From an uncultured Lentisphaerota bacterium (GTDB lineage: Bacteria > Verrucomicrobiota > Lentisphaeria > Oligosphaerales > CAITYL01): a stretch of 61,708 nucleotides of DNA. Every line of letters starts with the position of its first letter. Position 1 is the stretch's first letter. The notes under the pieces are model-generated. The model did not search any database. It saw only the letters and a list, made by a program, of their open reading frames with translations, and was not told the origin of the DNA. The stretch spans positions 1-61,708 of the forward strand of contig CAITYL010000060.1 in the NCBI GenBank assembly GCA_903896595.1. The letters are read 5' to 3'. Made by a program: the position numbers and the translations under genes. This document shows positions 56,183 to 61,708 of the stretch, in pieces.

Positions 56183-57601
56183 TTATTTTAACAAAGTTTT
56201 CCGGGCGCGGGCCAAAATCTTCTCCAAGTCGTGCACCACTGGCGCGGGATGGGCGGCGGGTTGGTAGGCGGCCAGGGTTTGCAGGTACTTGGCGTGGCAG
56301 GCGTCGAGGATTTCCGGTTCCGTGCGGGTGTCGCCCAGGCGGCGGAACAGTTGCGGATCCCACATCTCGTCGCGGTAATGCTCCAGTGTGTGCTCCTGGG
56401 TCATGAAATTGCCGCCGGCATTGAGCACACCATCGCGGATGCGGGCCACCGTGTCGCCAGCGGGGGACACCACGGGCGCCGTGAAGGTGGCGATCAGTCC
56501 TTCAGTCATTTCGCAGTCGAGCAGGAACTGTTCCGGACTGATCATGCTGCCGTTGTCCAAGTTCCCGGAGCCGTTTAAGCGCAAGTCGTAACGGTCCACC
56601 AACGCCGAAAAACCGACGGCCTTCAGAAACCGCTCATACGTCGCCTGCAAGCCGGGGCGTTTGGCGGTGATATAGGAACGGCCGCCAACGGCGGTGCCGC
56701 CGCCAAAGGCATGCTTCATCAGTTGGTACACGCCGGCATCGAAGCGCACGGTCTGGGGCGTCGAGGACGACGGATTGCCGGTACGCATGTCCAACTGGAC
56801 ACAGGCGATGTAGCCCAGCAGCGGCGCCAATGGATCAATGATCCGGGACAGGATCAGGCCGCCGACGATTTCCGCCGTGGCCAGCACGACCGCGCCATGG
56901 ATGTCCACCGGGCCGCTGCCGCCAAGACACGGCATGGAGGTGATCATGCTGCGGCTGTGGTACCGGCTGCGCTGCAACATGGTTTCCGCCGTCCGTTCTT
57001 CCAGGCGCAACGGCGGATTGATGCAGTTGCAGTAGCCGACAAAATGTCCGGGCGCCTGCCCCAGCACTTCCCCCATTTCCGCCAGGAACGGCACGGTTTC
57101 CGGCACCGTAACGTCAATATTGCCGAGCGTTTTGCTGGTCACGCCGGCCATCAGCACCACACTCTCCAGCTGCTCCAGCGTCGGCTCGACGTCCTGGCGC
57201 GACAGCGGCAGGGTGACCATGGTGATTCGCGGCTCGGCCTGGGCGAATCGGACCAGTTCCAGCATCCGCTCACGGCTGCCAATCTCGGGCCGGCCATTGG
57301 CATAGTCGTAAAACTTGGGCGTGAGATTACCAAAGGATGTCGTGAACTCATACGGTGGATGCACCCATGCCGGCACCCCGGCGGCCGGCGGATACTGCCG
57401 CTCCAGTTCCGTCCGCAATTCCGCCACCTGTTTCCGGTCAAACAACACCCGCCCCTCAGCCGATTCCCGACACCCGGCCGTGAGCGCCAATGCCTTGACC
57501 TTGGGATGCTCCACCAGATACCCCACTGTGCCCAGCACCTGCAAAACCTCATCCGCCATCTGCTCAAACTGCACATCACTAAACAACGCATTGCTGTTCA
57601 T
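56183..57601 (-). CDS. MttB-family (trimethylamine methyltransferase-like) protein, non-pyrrolysine
   Basis: 472 aa, the usual family length. It contains MADEVLQVLGTVGYLVEHPK, YDYANGRPEIGSRERMLELV, MAGVTSKTLGNIDVT, HFVGYCNCINPPLRL and NAGGNFMTQEHTLEHYRDEM, the last being a conserved C-terminal block. No in-frame UAG interrupts it, so it belongs to the non-pyrrolysine subgroup that demethylates quaternary amines such as glycine betaine or proline betaine in characterised members. It needs a corrinoid partner; the window has one at 25493, not adjacent. AAGGA seven bases before the ATG supports the start. Family A repeats bound it on both sides. Confidence 0.92.
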   Translation of the reverse strand: MNSNALFSDVQFEQMADEVLQVLGTVGYLVEHPKVKALALTAGCRESAEGRVLFDRKQVAELRTELERQYPPAAGVPAWVHPPYEFTTSFGNLTPKFYDYANGRPEIGSRERMLELVRFAQAEPRITMVTLPLSRQDVEPTLEQLESVVLMAGVTSKTLGNIDVTVPETVPFLAEMGEVLGQAPGHFVGYCNCINPPLRLEERTAETMLQRSRYHSRSMITSMPCLGGSGPVDIHGAVVLATAEIVGGLILSRIIDPLAPLLGYIACVQLDMRTGNPSSSTPQTVRFDAGVYQLMKHAFGGGTAVGGRSYITAKRPGLQATYERFLKAVGFSALVDRYDLRLNGSGNLDNGSMISPEQFLLDCEMTEGLIATFTAPVVSPAGDTVARIRDGVLNAGGNFMTQEHTLEHYRDEMWDPQLFRRLGDTRTEPEILDACHAKYLQTLAAYQPAAHPAPVVHDLEKILARARKTLLK

Positions 57602-57630
57602 AGACTTATCCTTTTTACGTTTGATTTATG

Positions 57631-57851
57631 ATGTGGGGCTCTGCCCCAGGCCCCGCTCAAGGAACGCCGTCCCTTGAGAATCCCGACATCCGATTTTGCG
57701 AGAGCCGGTGCTGTGCACCGCCGGCAGCGACAATGCCAAATGTTTCAAGCACTCTGCGGCGCACAGTACCGGCTCTCGCAAAATGGAAGGTCTCGGGGAT
57801 TCCAAAGGGACTGGTCCCTTTGGCAGGGGCTTGGGGGCGGCGCCCCCACAT
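57631..57851. repeat. Family A structured repeat, copy 2 (221 bp, inverted)
   Basis: Opposite orientation to copies 1, 3 and 4. Ends ATGTGGGGCTCTGCCCC and GGGGGCGGCGCCCCCACAT. Central stem GCGAGAGCCGG (57698-57708) with CCGGCTCTCGC (57769-57779). It lies 15 bp from the GNAT stop. Confidence 0.9.
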
Positions 57852-57865
57852 CACTAAAATTGCGG

Positions 57866-58453
57866 TTATTTGGGAATGGGTTTTTCATGGATGGGGGCGG
57901 TGAGGATGGCGTCCAAGTTTGGGCACAGGGGATGGAACTTGTTGGTATCGATGACCTGGCGCCAACGCTGGCGCTGGTCCTCCTCGACCGGCCACGGTTT
58001 GAAACCGAGTTCGAGATAGGTTTTGATGGCGGGCACGCGGGGGTCATCGGTCTCCAGCACGGCACGGGTGCGGCCTTCGGCGGCGAACCGGTGCAGGACC
58101 GCCAGCGACACCCAGTACCCGAGCTTCCGTCCCTTGTGCTCGGGATTGGTGGCGACGTAGTGCACATACCCGGTGTCCACGCCCCACCACGGCCGGTACC
58201 AGGCCGAGGCAGTGGCCACCGGCACACCATCACACGTGATGAAAAAAATGCGCTCCGGCACACACGCGGCATCGGTCGCCAAGATATTGGCGAACAATCG
58301 CGGCGGCTGGCTGGCGCCAAACGCCTGCACCAGCAGCCGGTCCCACGCCGCCTCATCCCCAACCCCCGGCTGGAAATGCCGCAACGCATACCCCGCCGGC
58401 ACTACCACCGGCGCCAACCCCGCCAATCCCTCTCGCACCATGACTAATTGCAT
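57866..58453 (-). CDS. GNAT-family N-acetyltransferase
   Basis: 195 aa. The acetyl-CoA site is read in YVHYVATNPEHKGRKLGYWV, with the Q/RxxGxG/A loop in the form HKGRKLG. VLETDDPRVPAIKTYLELGF is the typical last strand and helix. AGGTGG about five bases before the ATG supports the start. It sits between the isomerase-like and MttB-family genes, separated from both by family A repeats. The acceptor substrate is unknown. Confidence 0.85.
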   Translation of the reverse strand: MQLVMVREGLAGLAPVVVPAGYALRHFQPGVGDEAAWDRLLVQAFGASQPPRLFANILATDAACVPERIFFITCDGVPVATASAWYRPWWGVDTGYVHYVATNPEHKGRKLGYWVSLAVLHRFAAEGRTRAVLETDDPRVPAIKTYLELGFKPWPVEEDQRQRWRQVIDTNKFHPLCPNLDAILTAPIHEKPIPK

Positions 58454-58482
58454 ATTTCCACCTCATTTTTTCTTTGACAGCC

Positions 58483-58701
58483 ATGTGGGGGCGCCGCCCC
58501 CAGGCCCCTGCCAAAGGGACCAGTCCCTTTGGAATCCCCGAGACATTCCATTTTGCGAAGGCCGGTACTGGGCGCCGCTGAGGGTCGCGACGTGTGGTTT
58601 TGTCTCTAATGGCGGCGCCCAGCACCGGCCTTCGCAAAATCGGTGTCGGGATTCTCAAGGGACGGAGTTCCTTGAGCGGGGCTTGGGGCAGAGCCCCACA
58701 T
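58483..58701. repeat. Family A structured repeat, copy 3 (219 bp)
   Basis: Same orientation as copy 1. Central stem GCGAAGGCCGG (58555-58565) with CCGGCCTTCGC (58625-58635): both arms differ from copies 1 and 2 in a compensating way. It lies 14 bp from the stop of the isomerase-like gene. Confidence 0.9.
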
Positions 58702-58714
58702 CTTGAATTCTTTT

Positions 58715-60112
58715 TTAAGAAATGATTTCACAGCTCCAGTTTTGGAAACGGGCGAAGGCTTGGAGGGGTTCCAGACGGTTGGGGCCATAGACCAGGGCGC
58801 TGTGGTGGGTGCCGCCGGCGACGGAATAGCGTTCCAGGAACGGTGCCACCGGCAAGCTCGGCCGGATCCAGCCACGGACCCAGCCGGCAAACGCGGCGCC
58901 GCGCGGTTCCGGCAGCATCTCCACGGGGGCGAGCACCAGCGAGAAGCGGTCGTCCGGCCCGGGCACCAGATTGACCAGGGTCGCCGCGCCGGGACGGAAC
59001 GCACCGGCGATCATGGCCGGGTTTTGGGCCGGCGTGAACGGGAACGGCTTCTCCACCAGTTCGGGTTTGCCAGCCAGCAACTCGGGATTGGCCTCGCCCA
59101 TGTGCGAAAGGAAAAGCACGTTGTGCTTCCAGTCGGGGCAGAAAATTTCCGTGAATGAGGTGTCGCCGAACGCCGCCGCCAAGGCGCCGACCAGGGCGGC
59201 GGTGAGCACATCACCCTCGCCCGCATAACCGACGCCGCGGGCCATGGCCTTGGACGCCTCCAGAAACGGCACCGTGTCGACCGGGCCAGTGCCCTGGTCA
59301 AACGCCTCAAAATTGAAGCTGAACGCGTTGTACCCGCCGTCGGCCAGAAACCGGCGCAACCCCAGTGCCAACCGGACCGAGCGCGCATGCACGGCCGCCG
59401 GTGCGGTCACCGCGTACCGTTTCCGATCCTCAGCCACTTCCGCAGCCACCGCCTTGGCCGTCACGGCACGAACGGCGGTGGCCAGCACGGATGGCGCCGC
59501 CTGCTCCACGGCAATGCCCAGGCCATGGCGCAACATTTCCGGGGCGACCTGAAAGTCACCCATACCGGCAAACACCTTGCCCAGGCGCAACACCCGGCTG
59601 GAGTGGAACCGGCGCGCGGCGGCGGCGGCGCGGGCGATCCCGGCCACCCGCGGCAACACCTCCGGCGCCTGCCAGTGCCCGGCGACAATCTCCGGCCGCC
59701 GCCCCAGCCGCCGCAGCACGGATGCCAGATCCTGAACCCCGTGAATCCCATGGTTGTACATCAAACGCCCCGGCGCCGTTTTCGGGGTGAACTCGACGTC
59801 CATGGTGGTGTCGAGCATCAGCAGCGGCAGGCGGGTCTCGGCTAAAATCTCCGCCGCTTCCAGCGACGGTGAGTAGGCCAGGTGCAGCGTGACCACCAGG
59901 TCGACGTCCGCCTTTTCAAAACCCTTCACGGCGGCGGCGATCTCCCGGCGCACCCGGCAGACCGGCGCGGTCATCAACTCGAGCCCCTGCCCGGCCAGCG
60001 CCTTCTGCAGGCCGGCCAGGAACGGTGCGAACACCGCGCGTTCTTCGGGCATTTTGTCGTCGTAGAGTGCGAGGTACAGGGGCAATAGACCGATTTTGGG
60101 CGTTACGTGCAT
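58715..60112 (-). CDS. L-fucose/L-arabinose isomerase-like protein
   Basis: 465 aa from ATG 60112 (MHVTPKIGLLPLYL); an in-frame ATG at 60130 would add six residues, and the frame to 60382 is rejected because it overlaps the kinase. GLLPLYLALYDDKMPEER at the N-terminus, LMYNHGIHGVQDL in the middle and FSFNFEAFD in the C-terminal half resemble the AraA/FucI-like fold family that interconverts aldoses and ketoses. The kinase stop (60103) lies inside its start, so the two are coupled. Substrate specificity is not clear and the protein may not be an isomerase in the strict sense. Confidence 0.78.
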   Translation of the reverse strand: MHVTPKIGLLPLYLALYDDKMPEERAVFAPFLAGLQKALAGQGLELMTAPVCRVRREIAAAVKGFEKADVDLVVTLHLAYSPSLEAAEILAETRLPLLMLDTTMDVEFTPKTAPGRLMYNHGIHGVQDLASVLRRLGRRPEIVAGHWQAPEVLPRVAGIARAAAAARRFHSSRVLRLGKVFAGMGDFQVAPEMLRHGLGIAVEQAAPSVLATAVRAVTAKAVAAEVAEDRKRYAVTAPAAVHARSVRLALGLRRFLADGGYNAFSFNFEAFDQGTGPVDTVPFLEASKAMARGVGYAGEGDVLTAALVGALAAAFGDTSFTEIFCPDWKHNVLFLSHMGEANPELLAGKPELVEKPFPFTPAQNPAMIAGAFRPGAATLVNLVPGPDDRFSLVLAPVEMLPEPRGAAFAGWVRGWIRPSLPVAPFLERYSVAGGTHHSALVYGPNRLEPLQAFARFQNWSCEIIS

Positions 60113-61569
60113 GAGATTTTCACTTTCCATTCCGCAAACAACCGAGTGTATTGATCGTGGGCAATCGGATCGGGCTGGACGATTTCGGGTTCGGCGGCCA
60201 CGGCGGTCGCGCCAGCCTGAACATCGGCGAACACGCCCGTCCCGATGCCGGCCAAAATGGCGGCGCCAATGGCGCCCGCGTTCTGGCGCACACCAAGATA
60301 AAACGGCAGGCCGGTGACATCCGCCAACACCCGCGACCACACCGCCGACCGCGACGGCCCGCCCACCATGGTCAAACGGCACGGCCGCCAGCCCGCCGCC
60401 GCCAATTCCTCGACCTTGGCCCGCATGTGGAACGCCGCGGCTTCCATGACGGCGCGGCTGAGCAGCTCCGGCGCGACCCCGGCCGGCACCTGTTCCGCGG
60501 CATCAGCCCGCATGAGATCCACGCACAGCCCACCGGCCCCGCACGGTGCGGACTCCGCCAACGCATCAAAACAACGAAAGCGCGCCTGGGGATCGGCGCC
60601 GGCCGGTAGCGAACCAACCGCACGTCCGACCAAGGCATCTATGGTCTGGCCGATCCGGGTCAGAGCAAACATCGCCCCCCACGGCCCGGCCGGCTGCAAG
60701 AACGGATCGACCAGCATCCCCATGGCCAACGCCGCCGCACGGTCGGACACCGGATAGAAACCGACCCAGGAGGTGCCGCAGGAAAACATCAGGTCCCCCG
60801 GCGCCAGGGTGCCGGTGGCGCAGGCGGCGGCGGGATGGTCAAAACAACCGAGCACGACTTGGGTGTCGCGCGGCAGTCCCGTGGCCTCGGCCGCGACAGC
60901 GGTCAAGCCCCCCAGCACGGTGCCGGAAGGTCGCAGTTCCGGCAGGGATGCCGCCGGAATTTCCAAGGCCGTCAGGTACGGCGCATGCCACTTCCCCGCA
61001 ACCTGATCCAGCAGGTACGACGGCGTGGCGGTGGACGGGTCCACCCCCCAGCGCCCGGTGAGCCGGTGCAACAGGTACACGGTGTCCAGGGTATGATGCG
61101 CGGCGCCACGGTACAGTTCCGGCCGGTGTTCCTTGAGCCAGGCCAGATGCGCCAGCGGAAAACTCTCAAAATACGGCCACCCGGTCACGCCATGAACGCC
61201 AGGCAGGTCCACACCGGCCAGCGCGGCCAGTTTCAGACCGCGGGCACGATCGTCGGTCCAACTGATGGCCGGAGCCAGCGGCTGTCCGGCGGCATCGGTC
61301 AGCACGGTGTTGCCGCTGGCGGCGGCAAAGGCCACCCCAGCCACCCGGTGCCCCGCCGGACACGCCGCCCCCAACTGGCGCATAAGCCCCAATACGGTGC
61401 CGGCAAAAGCCGCGGCATCAAACTCGCACCACCCCGCCTGCGGACTCCGCAACCCAGTCGGTGCCGACACCCCCGCCAATACCTGCCCCGCCCCGGACAA
61501 CAACACCCCCTTGACCGCACTGGTCCCCAAATCAAACCCCATCACCACCGGTTGATAATTTTTCTTCAT
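60103..61569 (-). CDS. FGGY-family carbohydrate kinase
   Basis: 488 aa from ATG 61569 (MKKNYQPVVMGFDLGTSAVK); the open frame to 61656 reads through a family A repeat and is rejected. N-terminal phosphate motif GFDLGTSAVKGVL, then WTDDRARGLKL, GCFDHPAAACATG with the likely catalytic Asp, FSCGTSWVGF, and C-terminal LTMVGGPSRSAVWSRVLADV with adenosine-site glycines. It phosphorylates a ketose or polyol, for example fuculose, ribulose or xylulose. It is coupled to the isomerase-like gene, consistent with an isomerase-kinase-aldolase route that ends in the class II aldolase at 47072. Confidence 0.93.
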   Translation of the reverse strand: MKKNYQPVVMGFDLGTSAVKGVLLSGAGQVLAGVSAPTGLRSPQAGWCEFDAAAFAGTVLGLMRQLGAACPAGHRVAGVAFAAASGNTVLTDAAGQPLAPAISWTDDRARGLKLAALAGVDLPGVHGVTGWPYFESFPLAHLAWLKEHRPELYRGAAHHTLDTVYLLHRLTGRWGVDPSTATPSYLLDQVAGKWHAPYLTALEIPAASLPELRPSGTVLGGLTAVAAEATGLPRDTQVVLGCFDHPAAACATGTLAPGDLMFSCGTSWVGFYPVSDRAAALAMGMLVDPFLQPAGPWGAMFALTRIGQTIDALVGRAVGSLPAGADPQARFRCFDALAESAPCGAGGLCVDLMRADAAEQVPAGVAPELLSRAVMEAAAFHMRAKVEELAAAGWRPCRLTMVGGPSRSAVWSRVLADVTGLPFYLGVRQNAGAIGAAILAGIGTGVFADVQAGATAVAAEPEIVQPDPIAHDQYTRLFAEWKVKISCT

Positions 61570-61592
61570 GGTGTGATTGTTTCGTTCATTGA

Positions 61593-61708
61593 ATGTGGGG
61601 GCGCCGCCCCCAAGCCCCTGCCAAAGGGACCTGTCCCTTTGGAATCCCCGAAACATTCCATTTTGCGAGAGCCGGTACTGTGCGCCGCGGATGGTCGCGA
61701 CGTTTGGT
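61593..61708. repeat. Family A structured repeat, copy 4 (cut by window end)
   Basis: ATGTGGGGGCGCCGCCCCC, AAAGGGACCTGTCCCTTT and GCGAGAGCCGGTACTG follow in the same order as copy 1 until the sequence stops. It begins 24 bp upstream of the kinase start. Confidence 0.88.

Noticed and set aside
56133..58706. Short frames such as MWGSAPGPAQGT in family A copies
   Set aside because: They recur only because the repeat recurs; both strands give similar pseudo-proteins.
61570..61656. 29-codon extension of the FGGY kinase frame
   Set aside because: It reads through a family A repeat (the same wording appears in other A copies).

Overview
The window is GC-rich (roughly 60 percent by eye) and Gram-negative in character: it has a Kdo transferase (waaA), several lipoproteins and secreted proteins with type II-style pseudopilin or PEP-CTERM sorting signals. 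Pseudopilins ending in a DGHxxW motif, PEP-CTERM proteins, many LacI/GntR/AraC regulators beside large carbohydrate-active-like proteins, an MttB-type methyltransferase and sugar kinases together point to the PVC superphylum, most likely Lentisphaerota or a close relative. There is no rRNA, tRNA, CRISPR array or transposase that I can see, so the phylum call is an inference.

Layout. (1) 0.2-20.1 kb, nearly all minus strand, holds two parallel catabolic loci. Locus 1 (0.2-10.6 kb): GntR-LacI chimeric regulator, PEP-CTERM protein, large secreted glycosidase-like protein, pseudopilin, MFS transporter, GH95-like glycosidase. Locus 2 (11.1-20.1 kb): pseudopilin, PEP-CTERM protein, secreted DUF4091-like protein with a LamG-like end, beta-propeller protein, paralogous MFS transporter, LacI regulator. 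Each looks like a polysaccharide- or glycoconjugate-use module with its own surface components. (2) 20.1-22.3 kb is a repeat-rich gap with a decayed M28 peptidase and a small membrane-protein gene. (3) 22.3-28.9 kb has a sigma54 activator and a PocR-AraC regulator divergent from a corrinoid protein, two colliding gene remnants, a DegT aminotransferase and an FCD-GntR regulator. (4) 28.9-39.1 kb has a broken SGNH hydrolase, a possible tiny zinc-ribbon gene, an 857-codon unrecognised protein, a small lipoprotein, GAPDH and a giant hybrid histidine kinase. (5) 39.2-44.5 kb is an envelope operon: TPR protein, secreted protein, two paralogous lipoproteins. (6) 44.8-49.1 kb has waaA, an AEC permease, a class II aldolase and an exported CbiK-like chelatase. 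(7) 49.4-54.7 kb (minus) is a translationally coupled surface-glycan cluster: GT2, GT4, two HprK-like kinases and a flippase-like membrane protein. (8) 54.9-61.6 kb (minus) has a carbohydrate kinase, fucose/arabinose-isomerase-like protein, GNAT, MttB-family methyltransferase and amidohydrolase, with a 220-bp structured repeat in each gap between transcription blocks.

The most unusual feature is a set of dispersed palindromic elements, at least two of which (families A and B) share a plan: inverted ends (GATGTGGGG or GATGTTGGGG), short hairpins at both ends and a long central stem. Most lie within about 25 bp of a stop codon, and two have extended the upstream reading frame (LacI regulator, hybrid kinase). 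In family A the central stem shows compensatory base changes between copies. A second theme is decay: an M28 peptidase, an SGNH hydrolase and a LacI-type regulator each survive as both ends of the gene with the middle missing.
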